This document shows, piece after piece, positions 25,231-34,506 of a stretch of 64,000 bases of DNA. The DNA lies in contig CAVXNB010000008.1 in NCBI GenBank assembly GCA_963763085.1, positions 186,001 to 250,000 on the forward strand, in the 5' to 3' direction. The position numbers and the translations under genes were made by a program. Below the pieces are notes generated by a model. That model searched no databases. It had not been told where the DNA came from and worked only from the letters and a program-made list of their open reading frames with translations. Source of the stretch: CAVXNB01 sp963763085 (GTDB lineage Bacteria > Actinomycetota > Acidimicrobiia > Acidimicrobiales > Bog-793). The first letter of the stretch is position 1. The number at the start of each line of letters is the position of its first letter.

Positions 25231-26582
25231 GCCCCGCTCATCGCGACGTCGTCGATGGCGAGCGTGACACCGGTCGCCGAGCCTGGCAGCCACTCGACGT
25301 CGGACCCGACCTCTACGACATGCTGGAGCATCCGCTGAATCGTCGATGCGATCGTCACCTCGCGAACAGGTTCCGCGAGCTCGCCGCCACGGATCATCAG
25401 GCCCTGCGCACCGACGGAGAAGTCGCCGCTCACCCGGTTGACACCGGAGTGGACGCCCGTGATCGACTGGACGAGGAAACCCTCGGACACCTTCGCGATG
25501 ATCTCTGTCTGGTCGTGATCCCCGGGAAGCAGCGACAAGGCCCTGGCACCGACGCCCGGCGTCGTGCGGAAGCCGCCGCGCACCGCCGAACCGGTCGAGG
25601 CCGTGCCTGCGAGCCGGCCGGCGTAGGTGTCGTAGAGGAAGCCCTTGAGCTCGCCCTGGGCTATCAGCGAATTGCGCCGGCAGGCGAGCCCTTCTGCGTC
25701 GTGCCGGGAGGCGCCGTAAGCGAGCGGGTTCGTCGGGTCGTCGACGAGCGTCAATTCGCCTACGCCGACGGTCTCGCCGACCCGGCCTTCGAAGAGTGAG
25801 CGACCCTTGGCGACCTCCTCGCCTGAGAGCGTCCCGGAGAGAACTCCGAGGAGCGTGGCCGTCACGCGCCGGTCGAGGACGGCCGTCAGCTTCGCGCTCT
25901 TGGCCTTCTTCGCCCCGAGCAGTCGGGTCGCGCGGTCGACGGCATCGCTTGCGGCCGCCTCGAGGTCGAGGTCGAGAGGAGCGCGTCCCACCGAGTAGCC
26001 GAAACCGGTCTGGGTGTCGTCGCCGTCGCCGGCGACAGCATGAACGAACAGGTAGCAGCGGGTGCGGCGGCTCGTGACGGCGATGCCTCGACTGGTCGCG
26101 ATCGCCGTCTCCCCGAGACCGTCGGCGTAGTCCGACGAGACGACCTGGCGGATGCGCGGATCTCCGGCTCGTACTCGCCGGTCGAGCTCGAGGGCGAGCG
26201 CAACCTTGTCGTCGGTCGGGAAGGCGGCGAGGTCCTCCCGCCACAGATCGAGCGAGGGCGGCTCGATGCCGTCGGGTGAGGCGAGGCCCGCATGTTCGTC
26301 CACCGTCGCGAAGCCGGCGTTGTCGCGGGCCTCGGCGAGGGCCTCGGCGGCGCCCGCTTCGTCGAGGGACCCGATGTAGGAAAAGCCTTGTTTCTTCTCG
26401 GAGATGACGCGCACGCCCACTCCGGCCGACTCAGCCGAGGAGAGCTGCTCGATGGCGCCCTCGAATACCCGGATCGAGGTCTCCCGGCCGCGGGCGACAT
26501 ATACCTCGACCTCCTCGCCCGCTGTCGCCTGCTCGGCGACGCGCCGCGCGATATCGAGTAACTCAGGCATGTGCCGTGCCAC
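25227..26582 (-). CDS. tldE: TldE/PmbA metalloprotease subunit
   Basis: A 451-residue PmbA/TldE protein. Typical are VEVYVARGRETSIRVFEGAI, GVGVRVISEKKQGFSYIGSL, TLVDDPTNPLAYGASRHDAE and the C-terminal GVNRVSGDFSVGAQGLMIRG. It lacks the HExxxH zinc site, as expected for the partner that forms the heterodimeric protease with TldD. This complex cleaves unfolded or leader peptides (microcin B17 and CcdA in E. coli). The start may be the ATG at 26582 or the one at 26570; both overlap the end of tldD. Confidence 0.93.
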   Translation of the reverse strand: MARHMPELLDIARRVAEQATAGEEVEVYVARGRETSIRVFEGAIEQLSSAESAGVGVRVISEKKQGFSYIGSLDEAGAAEALAEARDNAGFATVDEHAGLASPDGIEPPSLDLWREDLAAFPTDDKVALALELDRRVRAGDPRIRQVVSSDYADGLGETAIATSRGIAVTSRRTRCYLFVHAVAGDGDDTQTGFGYSVGRAPLDLDLEAAASDAVDRATRLLGAKKAKSAKLTAVLDRRVTATLLGVLSGTLSGEEVAKGRSLFEGRVGETVGVGELTLVDDPTNPLAYGASRHDAEGLACRRNSLIAQGELKGFLYDTYAGRLAGTASTGSAVRGGFRTTPGVGARALSLLPGDHDQTEIIAKVSEGFLVQSITGVHSGVNRVSGDFSVGAQGLMIRGGELAEPVREVTIASTIQRMLQHVVEVGSDVEWLPGSATGVTLAIDDVAMSGA

Positions 26583-27987
26583 CGATCGTTACGCCGCTCA
26601 CTCGCAAAGTCGGCTGCCCGCAGCCGACCGGGACACTCTGGCCGTCCTTGCCGCAGGTGCCCGGGCACATGTCGAAGTCGTTGCCGATGGCGTCGATCTT
26701 GGAGAGCACGTCGGGGCCGTTGCCGATGAGATTGGCGTCGCGGATCGGCTCGGTGATGCGGCCGTTCTCGATGAGGTAGGCCTCGTTCATCCCGAAGACG
26801 AAGTCTCCGGTAGCGGTGTTCACCTGTCCGCCGCCAAGCTGCGCGACGTAGACACCGTGTGGCGTCTGCGCCACGATCTCGTCCGGTTCCTCGTCGCCGG
26901 CGAGGAGAAACGTGTTGGTCATCCGCACCATCGGCAAGTGCTGGTAGCTCTGCCGACGGCCGTTCCCCGACGAGGTCCGGCCTTCCTTGCGGGCGCGGAG
27001 GTAGTCCCACATGTAGTCGGTGAGCACTCCGTCCTCGATGAGCACGTTGCGCTGAGTGGGCCGACCCTCGTCGTCGATCCCGAGGCTGCCCCAATGGGAG
27101 CCAAATGTGCCGTCGTCGACCAGCGTGACGCCGCGGCCGGCGACGGCCTGGCCGATTCGGCCCGTGTACACCGAGCTGTCCTTCACGATGTGGTCGGCCT
27201 CGAGCCCGTGCCCGCACGCCTCGTGGAACAGGATGCCTCCGGACCCGCTCTTGATGACGACCGGCAGCACTCCCGACGGCGCCGGCCGCGCGGACAGCTT
27301 CGTCATCGCCCTCCGGGCGGCTCGCTCGGCGGCCTCCTCGACGGGGTGGTCCTCGAACACCTCGAAGCCGAGCGTGAACGCGAACGTGTGATAGCCGGTC
27401 TGAAGACCGCCGTCACCCGACGCCACGCAGTGAACAGAGAAACGGGTCCGCACGCGGTCGTCACCCGTCAACAACCCGTCCGAATTCGCGACCAGGATCC
27501 GCCGCCGGCTGTCGCTGTAACCGGCGGTCACCTGGGCGATGGAAGCCCCCGCCGAACGGGCGGCCTCGTCGGCACGGAAGAGCAGCTCGACTTTGGCCGA
27601 TTTGCCCACGGTGCTCGGGAGCTTCGCCACTTCGGGTCGCGGGCTCGGCATTTGTTTCGAGAGGGCAATGGCGCGCGCGGGGCCATCGCCGCCATCCCGG
27701 GCGACCGCCGCCGCAGCCTCAGCCGCGGCCAGCAGTCCGGGCTCGGACAGATCGGCGGTATGGGCGAATCCTGTCGTCTCACCGACGACGACCCTGACCC
27801 CGGCGCCCCGGTCGCGCCCGGAGGAGAGCTCCTCGACCTTTCGGTCGTCGAGCGAGATGCCGGAGCTCGCCCGGTCCTCGGCGAAGATCTCTGCGAAATC
27901 GCCGCCTCTTCGCAGCGCTTCGTGCAGGACCCTCTCGAGGACGCGCCGCTCGACGAGATCGGCAGGCGGAGCTTCGATGATGCTCAG
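26563..27987 (-). CDS. tldD: TldD metalloprotease, probable CTG start
   Basis: About 474 residues with the active-site motif HEACGHGLEADHIVKDSSVY (HExxxH) near residue 245, TLVDDGTFGSHWGSLGIDDE and QVNTATGDFVFGMNEAYLIE, all TldD hallmarks. The family N-terminus (LSIIEAPPADLVERRVLERV) begins at a CTG at 27987 that overlaps the AIM24 stop (CTGA); there is no ATG, GTG or TTG nearby in frame. Either CTG is used by coupling, or a base is misread. It makes the catalytic half of the TldD-TldE protease. The longer frame upstream is a shadow. Confidence 0.9.
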   Translation of the reverse strand: MSIIEAPPADLVERRVLERVLHEALRRGGDFAEIFAEDRASSGISLDDRKVEELSSGRDRGAGVRVVVGETTGFAHTADLSEPGLLAAAEAAAAVARDGGDGPARAIALSKQMPSPRPEVAKLPSTVGKSAKVELLFRADEAARSAGASIAQVTAGYSDSRRRILVANSDGLLTGDDRVRTRFSVHCVASGDGGLQTGYHTFAFTLGFEVFEDHPVEEAAERAARRAMTKLSARPAPSGVLPVVIKSGSGGILFHEACGHGLEADHIVKDSSVYTGRIGQAVAGRGVTLVDDGTFGSHWGSLGIDDEGRPTQRNVLIEDGVLTDYMWDYLRARKEGRTSSGNGRRQSYQHLPMVRMTNTFLLAGDEEPDEIVAQTPHGVYVAQLGGGQVNTATGDFVFGMNEAYLIENGRITEPIRDANLIGNGPDVLSKIDAIGNDFDMCPGTCGKDGQSVPVGCGQPTLRVSGVTIGGTAHA

Positions 27988-28739
27988 AACTTCCGGCCGA
28001 GCATGCCACCGAGCACGGCGCCGGCGGCTGCGCCGCCCGCCGCGTCCTTGTGATCCCCACCGAGGTACGGCTCGAGCGCGTGCGCAAGGATCGGTAGCGG
28101 CATGCTCTGGAGCCAGACGGTGCCAGGGCCGGTGAGGACGACGACGTGATGGCCGTCCTTTCCGAACATCCGGTTGGCGATTCCGGGCAGGCGCGTCGCC
28201 TGGAAGCTCACGGTGGCGTGGAATGCTCCCACGTGGCCTGGATGCACACAAAGGCTCTGGCCGGCGGCGAGCTCGTACGTCGAGACTTCACCCGAGAGCT
28301 CGAGCCACGCGGTTCCCTGACCCTCGAGGCGCTGCAGGATGAAGCCTTCGCCTCCGAAGACCGTGCCCCCGAAGGTCTGCTGAAAGGCCATGGTCGGCTG
28401 GATGTTCGGCGTGCCGCAGAGCCATCCGTGTCGGTGGACGACGTACTCCGCACCGGGAGCGATCTCGACTGGGAAGATCCGTCCTGGGAGTTTCGCGGCG
28501 AGCACGAGCATCCCGGGGCCGCCGGTCGGCTCGTAACGGGTGAGGAAGATCCCCCCTCCGCCAGCTACCCGCTTCAGCCCCGCCATAAGGCCACCGCCGC
28601 CGGCGGTGTTAGCGGTCTGGCTCAGCTGCATATTGGCGGACATCCAGGCGAGATCGCCGTGGGTCGAAACGACGGCTTCGCCAGGCTCGAGGATCATCTC
28701 GAGCACGGGGAGCGTGGATCCTTTCACGTCTGCCTTCAT
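27984..28739 (-). CDS. AIM24 family protein
   Basis: A 251-residue AIM24-type beta-sandwich (also called TIGR00266). Seen are EMILEPGEAVVSTHGDLAWM, IFLTRYEPTGGPGMLVLAAK, the Gly-rich GGTVFGGEGFILQRLEGQGT and GPGTVWLQSMPLPILAHALE, with a Gly/Ala-rich tail at the end. The biochemical role in bacteria is unknown; the mitochondrial namesake helps build inner-membrane structure. It is the first gene of a four-gene operon, overlapping tldD by 4 bp. Confidence 0.92.
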   Translation of the reverse strand: MKADVKGSTLPVLEMILEPGEAVVSTHGDLAWMSANMQLSQTANTAGGGGLMAGLKRVAGGGGIFLTRYEPTGGPGMLVLAAKLPGRIFPVEIAPGAEYVVHRHGWLCGTPNIQPTMAFQQTFGGTVFGGEGFILQRLEGQGTAWLELSGEVSTYELAAGQSLCVHPGHVGAFHATVSFQATRLPGIANRMFGKDGHHVVVLTGPGTVWLQSMPLPILAHALEPYLGGDHKDAAGGAAAGAVLGGMLGRKF

Positions 28740-28940
28740 TGCCCATCCCCTTCGTCGTCTCGTGCCGATCGGGCACTTCGTCCGGCGCAGTCGTCCGCAC
28801 CGGAGCCCTCAGTCTGCCTTCTGTCGCAGCCCGCGTCGAGAAGTGCGCGGGGGCGGCGCCGCTTGCGTGGCGCCCAGAGCATCCCCGTTTTTGCCGCCCC
28901 TCGTCAGTAGCATCCGCGAAGCGGAGAGTGTGGAGGCGAT

Positions 28941-30011
28941 ATGGACGAGAACGAGGCAATCGAAGAGCGACAGGTAGCCACACCTATCTTCAACGTGTAC
29001 CGGCGCGGCTACGACCCCGAGCAGGTCGACCGCTATGTGGCAGAGCAACAGCGCCGCCTGGACGACGCGCTCCATCGCGCCTCGGAGTCGGAACGCCGCC
29101 TCGCAGCAGCGGTCGGCCAGCTGCGGGAGCTCCACCGGCGCGTCGCCGCCTACGAGAGCGAGACCCGCACTGCTCAGCCGCCGTCACTCGACACCCTCGG
29201 CGAGCGCGTGCAGCGGATCCTGCAAGAGGCGTGGGAAGGGGCCTACACCCTGCGCCAGGAAGCCGAGCGCGAAGTCAACGAGCTGCGCGAGGCGGTGGCC
29301 GAGGAGGTCAACGAGCTGCGCGACGTCGCCAGCCGCGAGGCTGCAGATGTAGTCGATCAGGCCACTCGTCGGGCCCTCGCGATCCGGGACGAGACCGAGC
29401 GTCGCCGGCACGCCTACCTGCAGCGCATCGAGCAGGATCGCGAGCGGGCGGTTTCGCAGATCACGTACCTGTACGACCAGCGCCAGGATGCAATCGCCGA
29501 GTTGTCGCGCCTTCAGACGACCGTTCAGGCGGTCGTTGAGGAGATGGCGCGCAGTCCTCTGGGCCGCCCGGCGCCGGGCGTGGCCGTAGCAGCCGCGACA
29601 CCGCCGGCCAGCGACGGCAGCCCGGTACTTCCGGCGGAGGACGAGAGCAGCGTGCGGCCCGATCGCGGATCGGCGGAGGCGCGGGTGCCGGCATTGGTGG
29701 GTGCGCAGCCGATGGTCGCGGTCTACCGGTCCGAGGAGCGGGGCGGTCGTAAGGGCCTTCATTCGGAAGGTGCCAGCTCGGACCTCGAGGCCTCGCCGGA
29801 GGACGAGAAGAGCGACGCGGGCGTGGCGAGTGCGACCGCGGTACCGCCGGCGGGCTGGGACCTCCCAACTGCCGAGCAACCTTCGATCACCGCCAGGCGA
29901 TCCGTCCTAGTGTTCGACGCGGACGACCCTGAGGAGGAGGAGCCGCCGGCGCCTCAGCCGGCCGCACGTCGTACCGCCCTCTTCGACGCGGAGGAACAAG
30001 GCTGGACGTGA
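28941..30011 (+). CDS. DivIVA domain protein (Wag31-like)
   Basis: A 356-residue protein with the DivIVA N-terminal region FNVYRRGYDPEQVDRYVAEQ, followed by long coiled coils (residues about 40-185, rich in Glu, Arg and Gln) and a Pro/Ala/Glu-rich, disordered tail. DivIVA proteins recognise curved membranes and mark cell poles or septa; in actinobacteria they direct polar growth. The large tail is longer than in Wag31, so this may be one of the secondary DivIVA-like proteins. A ribosome site (GGAGG) lies shortly before the ATG. Confidence 0.88.
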   Translation: MDENEAIEERQVATPIFNVYRRGYDPEQVDRYVAEQQRRLDDALHRASESERRLAAAVGQLRELHRRVAAYESETRTAQPPSLDTLGERVQRILQEAWEGAYTLRQEAEREVNELREAVAEEVNELRDVASREAADVVDQATRRALAIRDETERRRHAYLQRIEQDRERAVSQITYLYDQRQDAIAELSRLQTTVQAVVEEMARSPLGRPAPGVAVAAATPPASDGSPVLPAEDESSVRPDRGSAEARVPALVGAQPMVAVYRSEERGGRKGLHSEGASSDLEASPEDEKSDAGVASATAVPPAGWDLPTAEQPSITARRSVLVFDADDPEEEEPPAPQPAARRTALFDAEEQGWT

Positions 30012-30078
30012 GTTGGCGGATGGGCGCCGGCCGAACGTCGGAGCTGTCCGGCGTCGCTGGGGCCATAAGCTGGGGAGA

Positions 30079-30573
30079 GTGGAAGCCGCGGAGCCCCTAG
30101 GACTCGTTTCGACCCCATCGGATGCCGACGTCGAGCGAGTGCTCGCCCGCGTGCGCTCTGCCGGCGGTCGGGTGACGACGCCGCGACGTCTTCTCGTCCG
30201 CTCCTTGTTCGAGGCGGCGGGGCACCGGACGGCCGAGGAGCTGACGGCCGAGATTCAAGCTCATGCCCCGGACGTCTCCATCTCGACCGTCTACCGGAAC
30301 CTGGAGGAGCTCGAGCGCCTCGGCGTAGTCGTTCACGCCCACCTCGGGCACGGCCCTGCGACGTACCATCTCGCAAGCGCGGCGCACGGGCATCTCGCAT
30401 GTGAGAAGTGTGAGACTCACGTCGAGATACCGGAAGGTTTCTTTGCCGATCTTCGCCGGCGTGCCAAGGCGGACTTCGGGTTTGCAATCGACCCACGACA
30501 CTTTGCAGTGATCGGGCTCTGCGCCGCGTGCCAAGCCGAGGCAGAAGACTTCGGCCGTATTACGGGCAGCTAG
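30079..30573 (+). CDS. Fur family transcriptional regulator
   Basis: About 165 residues from the GTG at 30079; a TTG at 30013, 2 bases after the DivIVA stop, would add 22 residues that do not resemble the family. The winged helix is GRVTTPRRLLVRSLFEAAGH, then ISTVYRNLEELERLGVV. Metal ligands include HAHLGHGPATYH, AAHGHLACEKCETHVEIPEG and the last CAAC pair, so the structural zinc site is complete. It may sense iron, zinc or peroxide; the sequence does not settle which. Start uncertain. Confidence 0.88.
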   Translation: MEAAEPLGLVSTPSDADVERVLARVRSAGGRVTTPRRLLVRSLFEAAGHRTAEELTAEIQAHAPDVSISTVYRNLEELERLGVVVHAHLGHGPATYHLASAAHGHLACEKCETHVEIPEGFFADLRRRAKADFGFAIDPRHFAVIGLCAACQAEAEDFGRITGS

Positions 30574-30636
30574 TCGGCGCGGCCCTTGGGCGGCGCGCTG
30601 CCGGCCGCCAGGGGCACTGTCGTTTCGCGGCCGGGA

Positions 30637-31098
30637 TCAAGCCCCGATCGGCGGGTGTGTGTGGCGGTCGCGCTGAGCGACGTCCGCGTCCCGAAGCCTG
30701 TGGGCCATCGCCTTCAGAAGACTTAGCGCGATCTCGGGCGAGACGGTCAGCAAGTTCTCGAATTCCTGGCGCGACAGGACAAGGACCCTCGCCGCGGTGG
30801 TCGTCGCGACGGTGGCTACACGCGGGCCGCCGTCCAAGATCGCCATCTCCCCGCAGAATCCGCCAGGGCCGAGGGTGGCCCTGCGCCGACCCTGCACGCT
30901 GACTGCCGCCTCGCCCTCGATGATGACGAAGAACTCGGTTCCCAGCTCGCCCTCACGACACAGAACCTCGCCCTTCGGAAGGTCGAGCGCAACTGTGAGC
31001 GCGGCGATCTGGCGCAGGTCGCGCGCGGTGCACTTGGTGAACATCGGAATCGAGCGGAGCAGCTGGACTTTGGCGTCGGACTTGACCAGTGGCGACAT
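30637..31098 (-). CDS. Cyclic nucleotide-binding domain protein
   Basis: A 153-residue single cNMP-binding domain. KVQLLRSIPMFTKCTARDLR and LDLPKGEVLCREGELGTEFF open the barrel, and the phosphate cassette GFCGEMAILDGGPRVATVAT has the conserved Glu and Arg. No helix-turn-helix or enzyme domain follows, so it is a stand-alone sensor that presumably acts on a protein partner. It is convergent with the Fur gene. Confidence 0.9.
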   Translation of the reverse strand: MSPLVKSDAKVQLLRSIPMFTKCTARDLRQIAALTVALDLPKGEVLCREGELGTEFFVIIEGEAAVSVQGRRRATLGPGGFCGEMAILDGGPRVATVATTTAARVLVLSRQEFENLLTVSPEIALSLLKAMAHRLRDADVAQRDRHTHPPIGA

Positions 31099-31219
31099 AG
31101 GACCCTCCCCAACGGCACTATAGAAGGAGTTGGATCAGACTGCCGCCGGCGTGACGGACGCCGCATGTCAACTCTGCGCTTACACTCCCCCTGGGCATCA
31201 CGCTTAAGGGGGATTCGCC

Positions 31220-31831
31220 ATGAAACGGACGATCATCGCCGTTGTCGTAGCTGTGGCCTTGACCGCCACGGTCACCGCAGCCGCAGCTACGAGCAGCAAC
31301 ACTGTAAAGGCATGTTCTAATATCAAGACCCGGGTCTTGGCGCTCCGATCGAATCCCTCTTGTCCGAGCGGTTCTCGGGCACTCGACTGGAGCATCACCG
31401 GTCCGCAGGGCAGGCAAGGCATCCAGGGAAAGCGGGGCATTCAGGGGAAGCAGGGTGCGCCAGGCACGGGGCTGGCTTGGGCTTGGGTGCTTTCGGACGG
31501 GCATGTCGAAGCATCGACACCGAATGTGACATCCGTCGAGAGAAATGTCGGTGGGGTGCAAGGTGCGTACTGTGTCAATCTCTCGATCGCCACCGCCAAC
31601 GTCGCAACGGTGTCAATGTCCGACGTCGCGGGTACAGGCAGCGCGACTGGTACGCCTGGCCTTCTCGCAACCGCAGAAATCGTTGGACTCTATGACTCCT
31701 CTGCCGGTTGCAGTCATGGCGTTGCCGTGCAGACTCTGGCGACATATCCGGGCAGCGTGTCCAACAGCAACTCACCCATCAGCGGCTCAGTCAGTGGTTT
31801 AGACCTGAGCTTCTACCTGATCGTCGATTGA
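31220..31831 (+). CDS. Secreted collagen-like repeat protein
   Basis: A 203-residue protein with a signal peptide (KRTIIAVVVAVALTATVTAA), a short Cys-containing region and six Gly-x-y triplets (GPQGRQGIQGKRGIQGKQGA), then a beta-rich C-terminal domain with two more Cys. The collagen-like stem may trimerise the C-terminal domain outside the cell. AAGGGGG lies 6 bases before the ATG. This form of small exported protein is common in soil actinobacteria; its role is unknown. Confidence 0.8.
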   Translation: MKRTIIAVVVAVALTATVTAAAATSSNTVKACSNIKTRVLALRSNPSCPSGSRALDWSITGPQGRQGIQGKRGIQGKQGAPGTGLAWAWVLSDGHVEASTPNVTSVERNVGGVQGAYCVNLSIATANVATVSMSDVAGTGSATGTPGLLATAEIVGLYDSSAGCSHGVAVQTLATYPGSVSNSNSPISGSVSGLDLSFYLIVD

Positions 31832-31977
31832 CTGGCGGAGATAGTAACCCCCACCAATGAAGAAGAACCTTCAGACCCGACAACGGCTGCTCACCGCGCC
31901 ACGTTGCCGGATGCTAAGAAACCGATGGCGTAACCGAGGTGCGCCGTTCTGAGGATCATCGAGCGAAACTCCAGCAA

Positions 31978-32053
31978 GGGCCGCTAGCTCATCGGGTAGA
32001 GCAGGGGACTTTTAATCCCAAGGTGCCGGGTTCGAGCCCCGGGCGGCCCACCA
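31978..32053 (+). tRNA. tRNA-Lys (TTT)
   Basis: A 76-base cloverleaf including an encoded CCA. Acceptor GGGCCGC pairs with GCGGCCC; D arm CTAGCTC; anticodon loop CTTTTAA, so the anticodon is TTT (lysine); T arm GGTTCGAGCCC. The top pair of the anticodon stem is a G-A mismatch, all other pairs are sound. No integrated element is seen next to it. Confidence 0.95.
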
Positions 32054-32328
32054 CAAAGAAGCAGTTCAAAGGCGTTGGCCGAGTTGGGCGAGGTCGAGCG
32101 CGGTGTCGTTCAGAGTCTCTTTGATCGGGTGTCACCCGAAAAAGGCTTCTGCGGCATCTTATAGGTGGTGGGGGGAAGATCCGATGAGGAGATCTACGAG
32201 AAGTACGCCGACGCGCTGATTCGCTTCGCCACCGGGCCTGGGTGCCGGCGATGCCGCCGACGTCGTCTCATCGGCCAAGGGCAGTCCCTCAGAGGTAACA
32301 CGGCTCTAGACCGAGGAGGTATTCCACC

Positions 32329-34005
32329 ATGTCCCACGTAATCGTTGGCCACCCACAGGAGAAGAGGCCTCGCCTGCTTCTTACCGCCATCGCCATCGCC
32401 ACATTGCTCAGCTCCGCGCTCGTCCTGCTGGCGGGGGCGGCACCAGCGTCGGCGAGCACCTTGAGCGTCTGCCAAAGGGGTTGCGCGTACACCCAGATAG
32501 CCGCTGCGGTCGCAGCTGCAAGCGATGGCGACACCGTGACCGTCGCCCCTGGGATGTACCTCGGCGGGTTCACGATCGACCAGAACCTGAGCCTGAACGG
32601 TGCGGGCGCTCGGAGGACGATCATCAGGGGAGGCGGCCCCGTTTTGACAATCGGTTCGGCGACGACTTCGCCGTCGGTCACGATCACGGGCCTCACGGTC
32701 ACCGGTGGCGTCACGACCACAGATCCGCAGGCCCCGCGTTGCGGGCCTGACGTCCCGACGTGCGGGGCCGGCTACACGACCGCGACGGCCCTCGGAGGAG
32801 GCATCGAGGTGTTCGCGGGCGCGACGGTGAGGCTGCTCGACAGCGTTGTGTCTGGCAACCTTGCCGAGCCGGCTCTCTCGGTCCCGAGCGTCCGTGCCGT
32901 GTGCCCCGGGCCGAGCGCCTGCGCGGCGTCGTTCGGTGACGGGGCAGGGATCGACAACTGGGGCACCATGACGCTGATCGGGACGACCGTCAGGGACAAC
33001 CATGCGGCCGCGAGCCAATCTGACGGCGGTGGCATCGTTGACGAGTCCGGTGCGACGCTCAGCCTGCAAGCCTCGACGGTGACCGGGAACTCCGTGTCGG
33101 CCGCGCCGCCGACCGGGCGTTTCGCAGCCGGCGGAGGCATATTCGTTGACACCGGCGCCTCTCTCACGGTCGACAACAGTGCGATCGACGACAACAGCTC
33201 GAGCCTCGCTAACTCGATCCCGAGCCCCTACCCGATGCAGGAGGGGGGCACGGACCAGGAGAGCGCCTACACAGGCGGCGTCTACCTCGCCGACGGATCG
33301 ACGGCCGAGATCCGCAACTCGGACCTCGAGGCGAACACGGTCACCGTCAACGCGCCGGTCGGACAGCCCTACGGAGCCGACGCGGCGCTGTGCGCGTGCG
33401 GCGACGTCCCTCTGACGCTCGAAAACAGCCGGGTCGATGACAACTCGGTAACCGTGAACGTCCTGTCGAGCGACGCGAACGGGCCGAGCGGCCCCGCCGC
33501 GGTCGAGGCCGACGGCAACGCGACGATCGCGAACACCCAAATCACCGGCAACGCCATCAGCGTGACGACACCAAACGGAGACGCCGGCGCCGTCGGTGCG
33601 ATCGGCCTGTTCTTCGGTGGCACGCTCACGCCAACGATCACAAACAGCATCATCAGCGGCAACACGTCTGCGGCGGTCGCCCCGAGCGGGACTGCGACGA
33701 TCCAAGGCGCTGGTCTGGTCAACAACGGGCCGCTCGCCCTGAAGAACGTCCTTGTGAGCAACAACCATGGGACTGCGACCGGTCTTGGGGGCTTCGCCGA
33801 GGGAGGCGGCATCTGGAACGGCATCCTCTTCGGTGGACCGACCTCGCCGCTGACGCTCAAGAACACCCTCGTGATCGCTAACTCGCTTGGCGCCAGCCCC
33901 GGCCTCAGCCTGCAGGGCGCTGGCATCTTCACGGCCGGCGTCCCGATCACCCTCGACAACAGCCTCGTCGTGCGCAACTCGCCCGACCAGTGCTACGGCT
34001 GCTGA
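32329..34005 (+). CDS. Secreted parallel beta-helix repeat protein
   Basis: A 558-residue protein with a Sec signal (LLLTAIAIATLLSSALVLLA, then APASA). The mature part begins with CQRGCAYTQIAAAVAAASDG and TVAPGMYLGGFTIDQNLSLN, the usual opening of right-handed beta-helix proteins. It is followed by many turns of the type GTTVRDNHA or NSIISGNTSAA, rich in Asn and Thr. This fold occurs in pectate-lyase-like and polymorphic surface proteins; no catalytic triad can be named. A GAGGAGG ribosome site precedes the ATG. The long antisense frame here is a shadow. Confidence 0.85.
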   Translation: MSHVIVGHPQEKRPRLLLTAIAIATLLSSALVLLAGAAPASASTLSVCQRGCAYTQIAAAVAAASDGDTVTVAPGMYLGGFTIDQNLSLNGAGARRTIIRGGGPVLTIGSATTSPSVTITGLTVTGGVTTTDPQAPRCGPDVPTCGAGYTTATALGGGIEVFAGATVRLLDSVVSGNLAEPALSVPSVRAVCPGPSACAASFGDGAGIDNWGTMTLIGTTVRDNHAAASQSDGGGIVDESGATLSLQASTVTGNSVSAAPPTGRFAAGGGIFVDTGASLTVDNSAIDDNSSSLANSIPSPYPMQEGGTDQESAYTGGVYLADGSTAEIRNSDLEANTVTVNAPVGQPYGADAALCACGDVPLTLENSRVDDNSVTVNVLSSDANGPSGPAAVEADGNATIANTQITGNAISVTTPNGDAGAVGAIGLFFGGTLTPTITNSIISGNTSAAVAPSGTATIQGAGLVNNGPLALKNVLVSNNHGTATGLGGFAEGGGIWNGILFGGPTSPLTLKNTLVIANSLGASPGLSLQGAGIFTAGVPITLDNSLVVRNSPDQCYGC

Positions 34006-34130
34006 TGGCGCCTGCCGCCGGAGGTCACTTCGGGTTGCAGCCAGTCCCATGAGTGGCTCGTGCCGCGCTCGACGACCGATCCTGCGGGTGGGTTCCCCGA
34101 CGTCGTTCGGGAGCTCTTTTGTCGGTTGCG

Positions 34131-34505
34131 TTAGGCGCGGCGCAGTTGAGCTGGCGGTCGTCTGGGAGCGACGGGCGGGAGGGTGTCGGGGATGGCGGCA
34201 ATCGCTGCGCTGACGGCGGCGAGGGCGTCGAGAAGCACTTGGAGGGCGTCCTCGTTGATGTTTGCCATTGCAGCGGCGACGACGTGTTGGACTTCTGGGA
34301 GCATCTTGTCGAGCACGGCTTGGGCGTCGGGCGTATGTCAACGAGGACGCGGCGGCGGTCGTTGGGGTCGGCGAGACGTTGGATGTAGCCGTTGCGTTCC
34401 AGGGTGTCGAGGACGCTGGTCATCGTTCCCGTGGTGATGTGCATTCGGGTGCTGATCTCGCCGGTGGGAAGAGGGCCGCCCGCGCCTTCGATGACGGCGA
34501 GCGCG
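34131..34505 (-). pseudogene. MarR family regulator, lacking its start and with a frame break
   Basis: The minus-strand frame gives the recognition region GEISTRMHITTGTMTSVLDT and the wing RLADPNDRRRVLVDI, clear MarR features. After about 34335 the C-terminal helices continue in another frame (MLDKMLPEVQHVVAAAMANI, ending at 34131). Upstream of about 34505 the sequence turns into the antisense of a glyoxalase gene, so the N-terminal dimer helix and start are gone. The gene is cut by a recombination junction and is probably dead. Confidence 0.65.
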
Positions 34506-34506
34506 C

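Noticed and set aside
25231..26244. N-terminal extension of the PHP protein
   Set aside because: This part is the shadow of tldE; the GTG at 25230 with a GTGA overlap is the sound start.
30574..30636. Bidirectional terminator between the Fur and cNMP genes
   Set aside because: GC-rich imperfect pairing is present, but no clear stem-loop stands out from the high GC background.
32194..34341. A 715-residue antisense gene
   Set aside because: It is the Arg/Asp-rich shadow of the beta-helix gene and has no domain or ribosome site.
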